Source: Xenorhabdus griffiniae (GTDB taxonomy: Bacteria; Pseudomonadota; Gammaproteobacteria; Enterobacterales; Enterobacteriaceae). Taken from it: a stretch of DNA of 64,000 nt. Positions 41,607 to 53,342 of this stretch are shown one piece after another (positions within the stretch are counted from its first letter, which is position 1; the number at the start of each line of letters is the position of its first letter). Made by a program: the position numbers and the translations under genes. The stretch is taken from assembly GCF_001028135.1 (NCBI RefSeq), contig NZ_LDNM01000003.1, positions 1-64,000 on the forward strand, read 5' to 3'. The notes beneath the pieces were generated by a model that did not search any database, was not told the origin of the DNA, and saw nothing but the letters and a program-made list of their open reading frames with translations.

Positions 41607-44600
41607 TTAAAACTCAAACTCATAGAGCAGATCTAAAGCCTGATCAATACCAGATACTGCCTCCAGATACAATCTTGGCATCACACGATAACGTAATGTC
41701 AATGTTGCCAAAGAATCAAAAATACCCACACCATACTTCACTTGTAAGTCGTTGGTAATTCTGCCACTGACAACCACCTGGGATTTATCACCCACCCCTT
41801 GAGTATCCAGAGCCAAATCAGAGACACCAAAAGTTTCCCCAATCTTACCGACTAATTGACCACTCTGAGCAATCCCTAATCCAATCAGCATAGCCGCCAT
41901 TTGTGAGTTGTCAGAATCCCCTTTTTCCAACCCCTGACCACGTAACAAATAAGACAAGGCTTCCTGTTGAGATTTTACTGGATCAGAAAAAACGTCTACT
42001 TTCGGTTTATCTGCCAATCCGGTAACACGCACACCCGCGATGACTTTGTTGGCTGTCGATTCTGGATTACGGATAGCTTCAATATTCAATAATGGCTGAT
42101 CGGGCGGGCCAGAGAACATAATGGTTCCCTTACGCACCTGCAAATCCTGCCCATAAGCGTGGAAATTCCCTTCCGGAATATCAATCTGGCCATTCAAGCC
42201 TAATCCCTGCTGATCCTGAAGGACTTTCAGATCGCCTTTAAGCTGCGCCTTCAAACCAAATGCACTCAGGCGCACATCATTGCCAATATGAACATTTAAG
42301 TTACTTTGTATCAAAATAGGTGATTTTTTCTTCTCAATTGGTTGGAGGTGATTATCCAGCATCACTTCATCAGCCGAAACACCTACCGCTGATTCCGGTA
42401 ACTCCTGAACCGTAATACGTGCCCACGGGATATTTACATTACCGTCAAGTTTCAACAGGTTTGGTTCTGCCTCCAGCACCAAATTTGGGCTGACATCCAC
42501 CTTCCCCATCGGCGGAACCGTGATACGTAACTGGTCACCATTAGCTGTCACTCTGGCATACCAGGCATTCACGTTGCGCCAGTCAGCATAACCATTCAGG
42601 TTTAGTTGCCCTTTGGGCGTTCTAATCATGCCATGCATATCAGAGCTGGCACCGGCAAAATGAACGGCTAACTGGCCTTGGGTGATATCGAATGGCAGCC
42701 AATGACTGCTCATTTGCAGGGCGTTCGCGTTAAGTTGACCAAATAGCAGCGGGTTTCTGGCATTACCACCAATACGTAAATTCGCACTTAATCCCCCCTC
42801 CGCTTTTTCACCTTTACCCAAAATCGGTTTAACCAATCCTAAGGAAAGTGCCTGAATATCGACATTCCCCGCTAATTTTCGGCTGCCTTCTAAATCAGCG
42901 ACCTGCACATCGCCTTTCAATAGCCCATTGCCAGCCAACTTGAATAACCATGCCAAATTCGCCTTGCCATCTGCCAGCCCTGCATTCAAGGTGAGTGTGT
43001 CAAAATTAACCGGTAATGTATTACCTTCCACAACCTGGCGAATTTGTACCCCATTCCCTTGAAGCGCCACTTTTACCTGGGGCAACCCCTGCTCTGCTGT
43101 CCATCTGATCTCAGCATTACCATTGAATACGCCCTTAAGTTGGGTGCTTTTATCAAGGAATGGTCGGATCATAGCCAGATCAAAGCGTTCAAGTGCCACT
43201 TGAGCATGACCGCGCCTTCCCGCCTCAATGGGTTTTGCAATACAAAGTTGTGCATTGGGGTTAAGCCAACAGTGAGTGCCCACGATGGCCTTTTGTTGCA
43301 AGTTGAAGTAATCAATGGCTATCGCTTTGCTTAAACGCCATTCACCGACAGGCGTATTAAAATCAGTATGGTTGATACTGCCTTGCCAGTGCTCCTTTTG
43401 ACGATCAAAGCTGCCATGAAGTGCTAATTGGCCTGATACCGGCGAGCCTTCGATTTTCAGTTGTAAATCATGCTTCCTTTCTGTGCCTTGCGCGTTGAGC
43501 GTCAGGTTCTTGATGGTTAAATCCGCCTGCTGCAATTGCCGCACAACAACCGATAACTGTCCCTGGAGCTGTTCAGCCGAACGTACATTACCTTTGATCG
43601 TGGCGCTATCCACCCTTAACTCATTCTGCCAACGCAACCCACGTGCATTCAAATCCGCCATGATTTGGGGGGCTTGCATATTGCCGCGCAGTTTGATTTC
43701 ACCTGTAATAAAGCCAGCCAGACCCGGCAGTAAGCCCGTTAATTGCGGTGCATTAATTTCACCATCCAGTTTCCACGCCTGATCCGTAAGCTGCCCCTGT
43801 ATATTCAGCGTATTACGCCCAACGGCAAGATCGAGTTGGGGAATATCCCACTGGCCTGCTGCGTTACCCGATGCCTTGCCACGGGCTTTGATGGCATTCT
43901 CCTTCACATGACCATCAAGGACAATTTCAGGGATCCGGAGCTGCCAGCTTCCGCCATACAGGCTGCCACGCACGGCCAAGTTACCGTCTAGCCTGGCGGG
44001 CCATTCCGGCCACTGTTTGGCCGTATTAATACCCTCCAAAATGAGTTTGGCATTCCAGCTAATGGCTTTACTCCAATCAACCACGCCGACCATATCGGCT
44101 TTACCTTGCAAGGCCACCAAACGCAAACGCGTTAACTTCAGTAATTCTTCATTGCCTTTTGCATCCAACATTAACGATGCCGGCGGAAGATCATGGCCCT
44201 TAATATCCGAACGGAGAGAAAGATCGTAGTGACTGGCTTGACCATTCAGGCGCAACTTGACGCCATCAAGCTGATATTCTGGCTTGCCTTGCAGCGGCCA
44301 TTGCAGTTGCTGGCTGTTCACTGTCAGACGTACAGGTAAGCCGGCTTTTGCCAATTCAGTCTGGGCGGTCAAACTGGCGGCAACAGGGCCGGAAAGATGC
44401 AATGCGAGATCAAGCTGCTGTAATAACGCACCTTTTAGCGTCAAATCAATCTGTTGGCCGGTTAAGTCATCCAGATTGATATGTTTTAAATTATCGACCT
44501 GACCCTTAACCACCAGATTCACTGGCCATTGTTCAGCCAGTTTTGCCGTCCCCCGTATCGCCAGTAAGCCTTCCGGTGTCTGTGCACTTAACGTTTTTAT

Positions 44601-45392
44601 CTCGACTGCCTGCCCCTGATTACTGGCCTGTAGCCATAAATCGTTAACCTTAATATCAGTATCACCGGTTAAATGAAGCTGACTGCCGTGGATGCTTTCC
44701 AGCGTGATATCAAGCGGAATGGGAATATGGGGTAACTCTGTTAACAACGGTTGGGCAAACAGCGCTTTCAACGTTTCGCCCAGAGATTTTTCCGGTTTAG
44801 CCTGCTGGCTAACTTTTTGTGTTATACCGATTTTTTCAGGTGCACTTTTTGGCAATGCCACTAACAGGTTATTAATTTCCGTCGGTTTTAATATCAGTCG
44901 TTTTTCCTGCCACTGAGCTGCCGTTTTAAATTCATCCAACGCAATGGCGATCCCATCTACCTGCACATGAATGTTTTTCAAGGAAAGCAAATCCAGTGAG
45001 ACAGGATACGGTGTTTGCAATTCAGTCAATGGTGCCGATTCAGTCGTAGGTGCCGAGGGCGGCAATTCAGCGGTATTCACCGAAACAGTAACACCTTCAG
45101 TGGTCAAAGCATTGACACACACCTGGCTGTGTTTCAGGCAGGAGAGCCGGATAGAGAGGTGCAAATTATCCGCATTAACGTTAACCCCCGGCATCTGATA
45201 TTTGACGCCTTTTAACGTTAAATCGCGCCAGGTTCCGCTGACTCCCGCAATATCCAATCCGGGAACCCAACGTGCTGCACTGTTGATCACCAAATGCAAG
45301 CCTGTTTGCGTGCCAACCAGCCCGGCAACTGCCACCAATAACAGGCTAACAATCAGCAGGAAAGCAATACTCACCCTTTTTGCCCACTTCAT
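41607..45392 (-). CDS. tamB: Translocation and assembly module subunit TamB
   Basis: 1261 residues (E. coli 1259). One N-terminal membrane anchor (about 8-28, [18 protein letters not shown]) is followed by a very long repetitive beta-rich periplasmic body and the C-terminal TamB/DUF490 domain (about 900-1261), ending in the aromatic LYEFEF. TamB bridges the inner membrane to TamA and is linked to phospholipid transport and assembly of outer-membrane proteins, which could include the two adhesins here. Its start overlaps the tamA stop by four bases. Confidence 0.96.
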   Translation of the reverse strand: MKWAKRVSIAFLLIVSLLLVAVAGLVGTQTGLHLVINSAARWVPGLDIAGVSGTWRDLTLKGVKYQMPGVNVNADNLHLSIRLSCLKHSQVCVNALTTEGVTVSVNTAELPPSAPTTESAPLTELQTPYPVSLDLLSLKNIHVQVDGIAIALDEFKTAAQWQEKRLILKPTEINNLLVALPKSAPEKIGITQKVSQQAKPEKSLGETLKALFAQPLLTELPHIPIPLDITLESIHGSQLHLTGDTDIKVNDLWLQASNQGQAVEIKTLSAQTPEGLLAIRGTAKLAEQWPVNLVVKGQVDNLKHINLDDLTGQQIDLTLKGALLQQLDLALHLSGPVAASLTAQTELAKAGLPVRLTVNSQQLQWPLQGKPEYQLDGVKLRLNGQASHYDLSLRSDIKGHDLPPASLMLDAKGNEELLKLTRLRLVALQGKADMVGVVDWSKAISWNAKLILEGINTAKQWPEWPARLDGNLAVRGSLYGGSWQLRIPEIVLDGHVKENAIKARGKASGNAAGQWDIPQLDLAVGRNTLNIQGQLTDQAWKLDGEINAPQLTGLLPGLAGFITGEIKLRGNMQAPQIMADLNARGLRWQNELRVDSATIKGNVRSAEQLQGQLSVVVRQLQQADLTIKNLTLNAQGTERKHDLQLKIEGSPVSGQLALHGSFDRQKEHWQGSINHTDFNTPVGEWRLSKAIAIDYFNLQQKAIVGTHCWLNPNAQLCIAKPIEAGRRGHAQVALERFDLAMIRPFLDKSTQLKGVFNGNAEIRWTAEQGLPQVKVALQGNGVQIRQVVEGNTLPVNFDTLTLNAGLADGKANLAWLFKLAGNGLLKGDVQVADLEGSRKLAGNVDIQALSLGLVKPILGKGEKAEGGLSANLRIGGNARNPLLFGQLNANALQMSSHWLPFDITQGQLAVHFAGASSDMHGMIRTPKGQLNLNGYADWRNVNAWYARVTANGDQLRITVPPMGKVDVSPNLVLEAEPNLLKLDGNVNIPWARITVQELPESAVGVSADEVMLDNHLQPIEKKKSPILIQSNLNVHIGNDVRLSAFGLKAQLKGDLKVLQDQQGLGLNGQIDIPEGNFHAYGQDLQVRKGTIMFSGPPDQPLLNIEAIRNPESTANKVIAGVRVTGLADKPKVDVFSDPVKSQQEALSYLLRGQGLEKGDSDNSQMAAMLIGLGIAQSGQLVGKIGETFGVSDLALDTQGVGDKSQVVVSGRITNDLQVKYGVGIFDSLATLTLRYRVMPRLYLEAVSGIDQALDLLYEFEF

Positions 45393-47131
45393 AGTTCAGC
45401 CCCTAAACCAATATAAAATTCCACATTATGACTATCTGGATCTCCGATTGGCGTTGCCAAATCAAATTTTATCGGTCCAATCGGTGATGCCCAGCGCACG
45501 CCAATTCCCGCACCGGTTTTAAAATTATTCTTTCTGATGTCATCCAGCGCTTCACCGGAATCGACAAACAATGCACTCCACCAATTACCATAAATATTGT
45601 ATTGATACTCCAGCGAGCCAACCGCCAATTTTGATGCCCCGACTAATTTCCCTGCACTGTCTTTTGGTGAGATTTTCTGGTACTCATAACCCCGAATACT
45701 GCGATCCCCCCCGGCAAAGAAACGCAGATCCGGTGGCACTTTGTCGAATTCATTCGTCTCTATCCAGCCCAAATCTGCCCGTACCACAAAACGGTGATTC
45801 TCCCGATAAGTTCTTATCCAGACGTGGTGTGCCTGTAACACCAAAAAATCGACATTGGACTGCCAGGTTGTATCAGAAATATCAATCGAATAACGCTGGC
45901 TATCCCCCCAATAAGGCATCGTGCCACCACGCTGGCGAATGCGACTGAGACTGAATCCCGGATAAAGCAGCATGGTAGTATTGGTGACTTTAGCCTGGGT
46001 AAAGTGGCTCAGGCTCCAGCGCAGATTAACGCTGTACTGCCAACCCGTAAAACGATCCCAATTACGGGAAAGATTCAACGTTGCCGTATCCGAAATAGTA
46101 TCGTTAATATCTTTACGTCGATAACCCGTTTGTAACTGATAATATTCTTCCAGTGGGTTGACTTTAAGCGGCATTTTGTAGGATGCGTCAATGATTTGAT
46201 CGCGTGCAGAAAGGTTAAGGCTGGTACTCAAACTGTGTCCACGCGGATTAAGCCACGGTTTTTTCCATTTAGCCTGAACACGAGGCCCGACATCCGTTCC
46301 ATAACCGCCTCCCAATTCAACATAGTTGGCAGAACGAGGCACTAAGGACGCATTTAATGGCAATACCTTATCTTTACTCTCACGACCTGTTTTAAAATCG
46401 GGCACAACAACCGCAGAATTGAACCATCCGGTATCGACCAAACGACGATTAAATTCGGCTAATTGTTCTGAGGTATAATATTCGCCTGATTTGAAAGGAA
46501 TAAGGTTATCCAGGTAAGTTTCACGAATTTGCGAACCGTGAAATGCCACTGGCCCAAAACGATAGCGCTGGCCGCTATCGAAATCAAAATCCCAAATAGA
46601 TTCGTGCAGATCTTTTGCTACCCCCAACTCACTTCTTTTCATTAAGGCATCAAAATAGCCTTTCTTAACTGCCAGATTCGTCAATGAACTTTTAAAATCT
46701 TCATATTCACCGTGGTTGAGTATTGTCCCTTCTTTTGGCCTATTTTTTTTGATCAGGGCGGCATAATCTTTATCTGTTTTAGCGCCTCCCTCCAAAGCAA
46801 CATTCACTTTAGCGACCCTTACAGGTTCACCCAGTGTCACCTTTGCAGTTAAAACAGGACGGGCAGGAGGAATATTCTCTTGATAGGTAAACTCGACAGT
46901 GGGAGCATAATATCCCAATGGACGAAGCCCCTGTCGTATCGCTTTCTCCACACGGGCACGAAAACGGCCATCAGGAGCAACTTCATCGGTACTGATATTT
47001 GAAAGTTGCACTCTGGCATTTTTTTCTAATTCGCCAGAAAGCCCCTCCAGTTTCAATCGTAAATTTGCACTATAAGCTGATGGCGTGACGATAGAGAAAA
47101 AAAGCGCAAATATGAGGGGATATCGTGACAC
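45389..47131 (-). CDS. tamA: Translocation and assembly module subunit TamA (Omp85 family)
   Basis: 580-residue outer-membrane protein (E. coli 577). A signal peptide (about 1-21, ending SAYSA) is followed by three POTRA domains (about 22-265) and a 16-strand barrel. The family core motif is visible in [19 protein letters not shown], and the last strands read [20 protein letters not shown] and FYIGLGAEL. It works with TamB, encoded just downstream. Divergent from msrA. Confidence 0.96.
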   Translation of the reverse strand: MSRYPLIFALFFSIVTPSAYSANLRLKLEGLSGELEKNARVQLSNISTDEVAPDGRFRARVEKAIRQGLRPLGYYAPTVEFTYQENIPPARPVLTAKVTLGEPVRVAKVNVALEGGAKTDKDYAALIKKNRPKEGTILNHGEYEDFKSSLTNLAVKKGYFDALMKRSELGVAKDLHESIWDFDFDSGQRYRFGPVAFHGSQIRETYLDNLIPFKSGEYYTSEQLAEFNRRLVDTGWFNSAVVVPDFKTGRESKDKVLPLNASLVPRSANYVELGGGYGTDVGPRVQAKWKKPWLNPRGHSLSTSLNLSARDQIIDASYKMPLKVNPLEEYYQLQTGYRRKDINDTISDTATLNLSRNWDRFTGWQYSVNLRWSLSHFTQAKVTNTTMLLYPGFSLSRIRQRGGTMPYWGDSQRYSIDISDTTWQSNVDFLVLQAHHVWIRTYRENHRFVVRADLGWIETNEFDKVPPDLRFFAGGDRSIRGYEYQKISPKDSAGKLVGASKLAVGSLEYQYNIYGNWWSALFVDSGEALDDIRKNNFKTGAGIGVRWASPIGPIKFDLATPIGDPDSHNVEFYIGLGAEL

Positions 47132-47269
47132 TCGAACTCCTAATATTTATCTATCTGTTGAATAAAATTCAACAACATAAAAATGCCGCAATGAATTAAT
47201 TCTGGTAAAGTTTTAACAATATACAAGCAACATATAATCATAAAACTTGTGGATATAGAGGAGAGAATC

Positions 47270-47917
47270 TTGCCAAATTCAACCAATGAAAAACAACATG
47301 TTTCTGCACCAGATGCCATACCGGGTAGAACCACTCCATTAACCGTATCACCCTACCATGACATTACACAGCATGCGATAGAGAACATTCCTGAAAAGAT
47401 GGAAATCGCCTATGTAGGCATGGGATGTTTCTGGGGCGTAGAGCGTCTTTTCTGGCAACAGAACGGCGTTTACACGACTTCCGCAGGTTACAGCGGTGGC
47501 ACTACGCCAAACCCAACTTATGAAGAAGTGTGTACTGGCTTGACGGGTCATGCCGAAGTAGTCAGGATCGTTTTTGATCCAACCCAAATTACCTATTCTC
47601 AATTACTCACCCTGTTCTGGGAAAATCACGATCCTGCTCAGGGTATGCGTCAACATGGTGATATTGGTACTCAATACCGTTCCGTTCTGTACCCGATTTC
47701 ACCACAACAGTATGAACAGGCCATTGCCAGCCGGGAACAATACCAGCAAGCGCTGACGCAAAATAATGATCAACGCACCATCACGACGGAAATTCGTGCA
47801 GCAGGGCCATTCTATTTTGCCGAGGATTATCACCAGCAATACCTCCACAAAAACCCCGAAGGGTATTGTGGCTTAGGGGGGACGGGGATCTGCTTCCCGC
47901 CCACACTCAGAAACTAG
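47270..47917 (+). CDS. msrA: Peptide methionine-(S)-sulfoxide reductase MsrA
   Basis: Repairs oxidised methionine; 215 residues from the preferred start (E. coli 212). The catalytic Cys lies in [13 protein letters not shown], with TAGYSGG-type [17 protein letters not shown], and the resolving cysteines are in [14 protein letters not shown]. The TTG at 47270 preceded by GAGGAGAG gives a family-like N-terminus; a GTG at 47249 is the alternative and would lie upstream of that ribosome-binding site. Divergent from tamA, as in E. coli. Confidence 0.93.
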   Translation: MPNSTNEKQHVSAPDAIPGRTTPLTVSPYHDITQHAIENIPEKMEIAYVGMGCFWGVERLFWQQNGVYTTSAGYSGGTTPNPTYEEVCTGLTGHAEVVRIVFDPTQITYSQLLTLFWENHDPAQGMRQHGDIGTQYRSVLYPISPQQYEQAIASREQYQQALTQNNDQRTITTEIRAAGPFYFAEDYHQQYLHKNPEGYCGLGGTGICFPPTLRN

Positions 47918-47932
47918 CTGAATACCATCAAA

Positions 47933-47953
47933 AAACGGCCGCAAGGCCGTTTA
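47933..47953 (+). terminator. Terminator of msrA
   Basis: AAACGGCC and GGCCGTTT form an 8-bp stem around GCAA, followed by ATTATAC. It begins about 15 bases after the msrA stop. Confidence 0.8.
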
Positions 47954-48021
47954 TTATACTCATTTTATATATCGCATTGATTTTATTACATTGCTATTAA
48001 CCGATGAGCAATGACAAACAG

Positions 48022-48228
48022 TCACCCCATTTCAGTCTGTAAACGCAATACTTGCTGATTAACTTCACTCATCACATGGAAATGGCGTTTATCTTTGATT
48101 TTCGGGGGTAAAATCTTTCCATAATTGAATTCAAACGCGCCCATGTCCTTAATGTATAACCGCCCACGAAATAGGGTTTTTACGTAGAGAGCAATTTTCA
48201 TTGAGTTATAATGGCGAAAAATTTTCAT
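48022..48228 (-). CDS. ytfK: Stringent-response modulator YtfK
   Basis: 68 residues, the same length as E. coli YtfK, with the shared core [27 protein letters not shown] and the end [17 protein letters not shown]. In E. coli YtfK interacts with SpoT and tilts it toward (p)ppGpp synthesis under phosphate or fatty-acid starvation. Here it is a single gene opposite in direction to msrA and divergent from ytfJ; ytfL, which separates ytfK from msrA in E. coli, is absent. Confidence 0.9.
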   Translation of the reverse strand: MKIFRHYNSMKIALYVKTLFRGRLYIKDMGAFEFNYGKILPPKIKDKRHFHVMSEVNQQVLRLQTEMG

Positions 48229-48553
48229 CTCTGTTTTTTCCTCCCATGCTTCTTACGGTACTATTGCTACGGCATCGTATCTAGTGACTCCATAAATGCA
48301 TCGTTGTTATGCCAACTGTATAGACTACGTATATGGAAATTTGTTCCCCTCAATATTAAGATTCAATCACTATTTTGATATAATATAATGATATTAATGA
48401 GCATTATATTGCATCATCCTCTTGTTTACTTAGTACATTATTCCAAATGTTATCAAATTGTTTGTTTTATTGAGGACAGACCAGTTAACAAGCGCTATGC
48501 TGAATATGTCATTCCCTGATAACATGCCACGCCATGACAAATAAGGAATAAAT
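48229..48553. other. ytfK-ytfJ divergent intergenic region
   Basis: About 325 AT-rich bases with no gene. It holds a 9-bp inverted repeat, AATATAATG (48382-48390) and CATTATATT (48402-48410), separated by 11 bases. Promoters for both genes should lie here. AAGGA stands 8 bases before the ytfJ start. Confidence 0.55.
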
Positions 48554-49126
48554 ATGTTAAAAAACAATATGTTAATAAAGATCGGGTTATCTGCAATATT
48601 GAGTATAACGTCAATATTTGCGTTCGCTCATAACATCACCTTAGAACAACCTGTTCCCGCTGTCAGCGTGACAGATAAGGGTGAGCTGTTGCTAAACGAG
48701 GGTAAGTTCAACTACCAAAATTGGAGCAATACCGAACTTCTGGGAAAAGTCAGGACTATCCAACATATTGCCGGTCGTAGTTCCGCAAAAGAGATGAATG
48801 ATCCCTTGATTCAAGCATTGAAGGATGCTGATTTACCCAAGGATAAATATCAAACCACCAGCATCGTGAATACCGATGATGCTATTTTTGGTACTGGTAT
48901 TTTTGTTCGCAATAGTATTGAAGACAGCAAAAAACAGTTCCCGTGGTCACAATTCATTGTCGATAGTAACGGGCTGGTTAAAAAGGCCTGGGGACTGGAA
49001 CCCAAAAGTTCGGCAATCATTGTGCTGGATAAAAACGGTAAGGTGAAATTCGTCAAAGATGGCAAATTAAGTGACGAAGACATTACACACGTTATCAGCC
49101 TAATTAAAGAAGAATTGGAAAAATAG
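48554..49126 (+). CDS. ytfJ: YtfJ family periplasmic thioredoxin-fold protein
   Basis: 190 residues (E. coli YtfJ 184). Signal peptide about 1-25 (ILSITSIFAFAHN). The mature protein keeps the YtfJ core: LLGKVRTIQHIAGRSSAKE, YQTTSIVNTDDAIFGTGIFV, and FPWSQFIVDSNGLV. The fold resembles thioredoxin/TlpA proteins but no CxxC is present, so a redox role is not shown. It is convergent with cysQ, near which ytfJ also lies in E. coli. Confidence 0.92.
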   Translation: MLKNNMLIKIGLSAILSITSIFAFAHNITLEQPVPAVSVTDKGELLLNEGKFNYQNWSNTELLGKVRTIQHIAGRSSAKEMNDPLIQALKDADLPKDKYQTTSIVNTDDAIFGTGIFVRNSIEDSKKQFPWSQFIVDSNGLVKKAWGLEPKSSAIIVLDKNGKVKFVKDGKLSDEDITHVISLIKEELEK

Positions 49127-49144
49127 CCTATTCAATACCGTACA

Positions 49145-49179
49145 GTGATAATGGTTCCCCCATTGTGAGCCATTATCAC
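49145..49179. terminator. Hairpin between convergent ytfJ and cysQ
   Basis: GTGATAATGGTTC pairs with GAGCCATTATCAC (one G-U pair) in a 13-bp stem with a 9-base loop. No long T-run follows on either side, so termination strength is uncertain. Confidence 0.6.
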
Positions 49180-49200
49180 CTTCACATTATCGCTTTCGTA

Positions 49201-49947
49201 TTAAAAAACGCTGACTCTGAACCCTGGGTTCAGGAAAGATTCACGCGGCGTGTAATTGAGGGTTTTCCCTTCCCAGTCCGTCACATGTGCCCCAGCAGCA
49301 ATAGCAATGGCATGGCCGGCACCCGTATCCCAGATATTAGTCGGCCCAAAGCGTGGATAAAGTTGGGCTTTTCCCTCGGCAACCATACAAAATTTAAGTG
49401 AAGATCCTACCTCAAGTGTATTGTGTATCCCTAGCTGGGAAAGATAGTCTTGCAATTCCTCATCGTCCTTGTGAGAACGGCTGACTACCACAACGGGAGG
49501 CTTCGCCTGCATAATTTTAATAGGAAGCATCTGACCATTGGTCTCTTTCCATGCCTGGCGCCCTTGCCCTAAATATAAGACATTCTGTACCGGGACATAG
49601 ACAACCCCCATCACAGGTACACCATTTTCTATCAATGCAATATTGACGGTAAATTCACCATTGCGGCGAATAAATTCTTTCGTGCCATCTAATGGATCAA
49701 CCAGCCAATAACGCTGCCAATTTTTCCGCTCTTCCCATGCAGGTGGATCTTCTTCTGATAACAACGGGATATCAGGTGCAATGTGCAACAATCCCGCTTT
49801 AATGATCTGATGAGCGGCAATATCCGCAGCAGTAACAGGTGAATCATCCATTTTATGCTTTACTTGCAACGGTTTCTCAGCCTGATAGACCTCCATGATC
49901 GCCGCGCCTGCTTCCCGTGCCAATTGGCAGATCTGTTGTAGCATCAT
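49201..49947 (-). CDS. cysQ: 3'(2'),5'-bisphosphate nucleotidase CysQ
   Basis: 248 residues (E. coli 246). Lithium-sensitive phosphatase of the inositol monophosphatase family that removes 3'-phosphoadenosine-5'-phosphate produced in sulfate assimilation. The metal site is seen in PLLSEEDPP and [13 protein letters not shown] (DPLDGT), with a second Asp in [12 protein letters not shown]. Neighbour of ytfJ, as in E. coli. Confidence 0.96.
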   Translation of the reverse strand: MMLQQICQLAREAGAAIMEVYQAEKPLQVKHKMDDSPVTAADIAAHQIIKAGLLHIAPDIPLLSEEDPPAWEERKNWQRYWLVDPLDGTKEFIRRNGEFTVNIALIENGVPVMGVVYVPVQNVLYLGQGRQAWKETNGQMLPIKIMQAKPPVVVVSRSHKDDEELQDYLSQLGIHNTLEVGSSLKFCMVAEGKAQLYPRFGPTNIWDTGAGHAIAIAAGAHVTDWEGKTLNYTPRESFLNPGFRVSVF

Positions 49948-50053
49948 ACACCTCTGCGTTTGTTGTTTGGCTATACCATTTGAAGCACCATTTTTAACGC
50001 ATTATTTACCGGAATGGCGAATATTTTATTCATCCATCATTTCCAAATACATC

Positions 50054-50080
50054 CAAAAAATAGCCGGTTAACCGGCTATT
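50054..50080 (-). terminator. Terminator of fklB
   Basis: AATAGCCGGTTAACCGGCTATT is a perfect 22-bp palindrome, followed on the minus strand by six T residues. It lies just after the fklB stop. Confidence 0.85.
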
Positions 50081-50087
50081 CAATAAG

Positions 50088-50708
50088 TTACAGAATTTCC
50101 AATAATTCCACTTCAAAAATCAGCGTGCTATAAGGTGGAATGGATGCACCTGCCCCACGCTCACCATAAGCCAGATTGTGCGGAATATAGAGTTCCCATT
50201 TGGAACCGACTGGCATCAAGGTCAACGCTTCAATCCAACCCGGAATCACACCACTGACAGGAAATTCTGCCGGTGTACCGCGCTGTACTGAACTATCAAA
50301 GACAGTGCCATCGATCAGGCGGCCGGTATAGTGAACGCGAACACGGTCAGTACGGGCAGGGATAGCGCCTTCACCTTGTGTCAGGACAGAAAATTGTAGG
50401 CCAGACTCAGTACTGCTTACGCCTTCACGCTGAATATTGTCTGCCAGAAATTTTTTGCCTTCTTCTGCCATCGCCTGCTGACGTTCACGACGAACACTAT
50501 CAGCACGTTCATGAATTTCACGTAGCGCACGATGCAGCTCTTCTACAGGAATAGCAGGGGAACGGCTTTCCAGCGCATCACACAGTCCTGCCAACAGGGC
50601 TTCTGGTTCTAACCCTTGTAAACCCGATTCCTGTAACTGCTGCCCAACCTGCAAACCAATACCGTAACTTGCCCGCGCTTCAATAGACTCAAAAGAAGGT
50701 TTTGTCAT
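50088..50708 (-). CDS. fklB: FKBP-type peptidyl-prolyl isomerase FklB (FKBP22)
   Basis: 206 residues, as in E. coli. The N-terminal helical dimerisation domain (about 1-90; [13 protein letters not shown]) and the C-terminal FKBP domain (about 110-206; [54 protein letters not shown]) are clear. No signal peptide, so cytoplasmic. It lies between rplI and cysQ. Confidence 0.96.
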   Translation of the reverse strand: MTKPSFESIEARASYGIGLQVGQQLQESGLQGLEPEALLAGLCDALESRSPAIPVEELHRALREIHERADSVRRERQQAMAEEGKKFLADNIQREGVSSTESGLQFSVLTQGEGAIPARTDRVRVHYTGRLIDGTVFDSSVQRGTPAEFPVSGVIPGWIEALTLMPVGSKWELYIPHNLAYGERGAGASIPPYSTLIFEVELLEIL

Positions 50709-50861
50709 GAAAGTACCTGTTATTAAATGAGTGAAAACTCAAGCATAACAGCACCGTCCGGATGGGTAAACGCGTGAAGGTGGGTAATAATAATGTAAAC
50801 ACCAATTATTGGCGTATAACGACTGTTGAGCCTGATATTTAGGGCAGTTTTTTCGGCACAA

Positions 50862-50893
50862 AACAAAAAACGCCGGCATTGCCGGCGTTTTTT
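50862..50893 (-). terminator. Terminator of the rpsF-priB-rpsR-rplI operon
   Basis: AAAACGCCGGC and GCCGGCGTTTT form an 11-bp stem around a 3-base loop. T-runs on both strands make it strong. It lies 28 bases after the rplI stop. Confidence 0.92.
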
Positions 50894-50920
50894 GTCACAT
50901 GTTCTTCAGCTAATCAACGA

Positions 50921-51373
50921 TTAAGCTTCTGGAACAATGTTAACGTTCAATTGTGCGAATACATCGCTGTGTACCTGGAAGTGAACTTCGTGTTCACCAA
51001 CAGTACGCAGAACGCCGTTAGACAGGCGAACTTCGCTCTTAGATACTTCAACGCCAGCCGCAGTCACTGCATCAGCGATATCACGAGTACCGATAGAACC
51101 GAACAGTTTACCTTCGTCACCCGCTTTAGAAGCGATAGTGACAGAACCCAGTGCGTTGATTTTATCTGCACGAGCTTGCGCTGCTGCCAGAACGTCAGCC
51201 AGTTTAGCTTCCAGTTCAGCACGACGAGCTTCGAAGAATTCGATGTTTTTCTTAGTGGCAGGAACAGCTTTGCCCTGTGGGACTAAGAAGTTACGGGCAT
51301 AACCCGCTTTAACGTTAACTTGGTCACCCAGGCTACCCAGGTTCGCTACTTTATCAAGCAGAATAATTTGCAT
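50921..51373 (-). CDS. rplI: 50S ribosomal protein L9
   Basis: 150 residues (E. coli 149). Two domains joined by a long helix: N-terminal [41 protein letters not shown]-terminal [14 protein letters not shown]. Last gene of the rpsF-priB-rpsR-rplI operon. Confidence 0.98.
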   Translation of the reverse strand: MQIILLDKVANLGSLGDQVNVKAGYARNFLVPQGKAVPATKKNIEFFEARRAELEAKLADVLAAAQARADKINALGSVTIASKAGDEGKLFGSIGTRDIADAVTAAGVEVSKSEVRLSNGVLRTVGEHEVHFQVHSDVFAQLNVNIVPEA

Positions 51374-51411
51374 TACCTTATCCTCTCAGAGTCGTTAATG
51401 GACTGAGCCTA

Positions 51412-51961
<550 letters not shown>

Positions 51962-51966
51962 GGTAA

Positions 51967-52365
51967 TTACTCTTCAGAATCCCCAGCTTCATCAGCATCA
52001 TCAACCAAGTCTTCTTCCAAGACCAGATCACGGCCGCGACGTTCGTCTTTAGCCTTAACCATTGGTGATGCTTCAGTTACTGCGTGCTTAACGCGCATAA
52101 CCATGCTGCGGATAACGGCGTCGTTGAAGCGGAAGTTAGTTTCCAGCTCATCAATCGCTTCTTGTGGCGCTTCAACGTTCATCAGAACGTAGTGAGCCTT
52201 GTGCAGTTTGTTGATTGGGTAAGCCAGTTGACGACGACCCCAGTCTTCCAGACGGTGAATCTGACCTTGCGCGTTAGTGATAGTCGCACTGTAACGCTCG
52301 ATCATGCCCGGAACCTGTTCGCTTTGGTCAGGGTGAACCATAAAAACGATTTCGTAATGACGCAT
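51967..52365 (-). CDS. rpsF: 30S ribosomal protein S6
   Basis: 132 residues. [41 protein letters not shown] and [18 protein letters not shown] identify S6. The C-terminus is a run of acidic residues ending DEAGDSEE, typical of enterobacterial S6, which RimK lengthens with glutamates in E. coli. First gene of the operon, with its own promoter and a structured leader. Confidence 0.98.
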   Translation of the reverse strand: MRHYEIVFMVHPDQSEQVPGMIERYSATITNAQGQIHRLEDWGRRQLAYPINKLHKAHYVLMNVEAPQEAIDELETNFRFNDAVIRSMVMRVKHAVTEASPMVKAKDERRGRDLVLEEDLVDDADEAGDSEE

Positions 52366-52388
52366 TATTGCTCCTTACGGATTATTCA

Positions 52389-52423
52389 GCCTCCTGTCAG
52401 GGTCAGCCGTGGCCCATGGAGGC
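52389..52423 (-). promoter_or_regulatory. Structured rpsF leader, candidate S6:S18 autoregulatory RNA
   Basis: On the minus strand GCCTCC (52418-52423) pairs with GGAGGC (52389-52394), and inside it GGG pairs with CCC in GGGCCACGGCTGACCC. The hairpin ends 23 bases before the rpsF start. A conserved hairpin in this leader binds the S6:S18 complex in many bacteria. The exact CCG bulge of the published motif could not be assigned with certainty here. Confidence 0.45.
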
Positions 52424-52461
52424 AAGGAACGTGTTTAGTACGGCTGAAAAATCGACGCGTC

Positions 52462-52490
52462 ACTATACCCGTACAATACAAAAAACTCAA
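52462..52490 (-). promoter_or_regulatory. Sigma-70 promoter of the rpsF operon
   Basis: On the minus strand TTGAGT and TATAGT are separated by 17 bases, followed by a GC-rich GACGCG discriminator. The expected start is about 90 bases before rpsF. Confidence 0.75.
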
Positions 52491-52497
52491 TAAAGAA

Positions 52498-53235
52498 TTA
52501 CCGGGCACTTCTCTGGCGCACAATTTCAAACAAGCATACCCCTGTTGCAACCGATACATTCAAAGAAGAGACTGAACCCGCCATGGGAATACTGATCAAT
52601 TCGTCACAATGTTCGCGCGTCAATCGACGCATTCCCTCACCTTCCGCGCCCATCACCAGCGCCATCGGTCCCGTCAACTTGCTTTCGTATAAATCATGCG
52701 TGGCTTCACCCGCCGTTCCGACAATCCAGACATTGTGTTCTTGCAGTAAACGCAGGGTTCGGGCAAGGTTAGTCACACGGATCAGCGGTACACTTTCTGC
52801 CGCACCACAGGCCACTTTTTTGGCGGTAGCATTCAATTGTGCAGAACGATCACGGGGAACAATAACGGCATCAACCCCCGCCGCATCTGCGGTACGCAAG
52901 CAAGCGCCCAGGTTATGGGGATCAGTGACACCATCCAGTACCAGCAGAAACGGGCGCTCCCGCCGAGATAACAAATCCGGCAGATCATTTTCCTGATACT
53001 GACGCCCTGGCTTGACTCGAGCAATGATCCCTTGATGAACGGCCCCTTCTGTTTGGGTATCCAACCATTGGCGGTTGGCAATTTGTACTGCGATACCGGT
53101 ACTTTCCAACTCCTGCAATAATGGGGTTAAACGGCGATCTTCACGCCCTTTCAACACATAAACTTCCATGAAACGTTGTGGATCGCGCTCCAGCAAGGCT
53201 TTAACGGCATGGATACCGTAGATAATTTCACTCAT
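52498..53235 (-). CDS. rlmB: 23S rRNA Gm2251 methyltransferase RlmB
   Basis: 245-residue SpoU-family (SPOUT) 2'-O-methyltransferase (E. coli 243). The N-terminal RNA-binding part begins [20 protein letters not shown]. Knot motifs are [40 protein letters not shown] and [20 protein letters not shown]. Downstream of rnr in the same orientation, as in E. coli. Confidence 0.97.
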   Translation of the reverse strand: MSEIIYGIHAVKALLERDPQRFMEVYVLKGREDRRLTPLLQELESTGIAVQIANRQWLDTQTEGAVHQGIIARVKPGRQYQENDLPDLLSRRERPFLLVLDGVTDPHNLGACLRTADAAGVDAVIVPRDRSAQLNATAKKVACGAAESVPLIRVTNLARTLRLLQEHNVWIVGTAGEATHDLYESKLTGPMALVMGAEGEGMRRLTREHCDELISIPMAGSVSSLNVSVATGVCLFEIVRQRSAR

Positions 53236-53342
53236 GACTCACTGATACCTAACTCACTAATATCTTTAAGATACCGAAAATAGTGGGCGGCAGAAGCCAC
53301 CCTGTTTGATGATTGTACGGATTAATTTTTCCCGGCTCGTTT

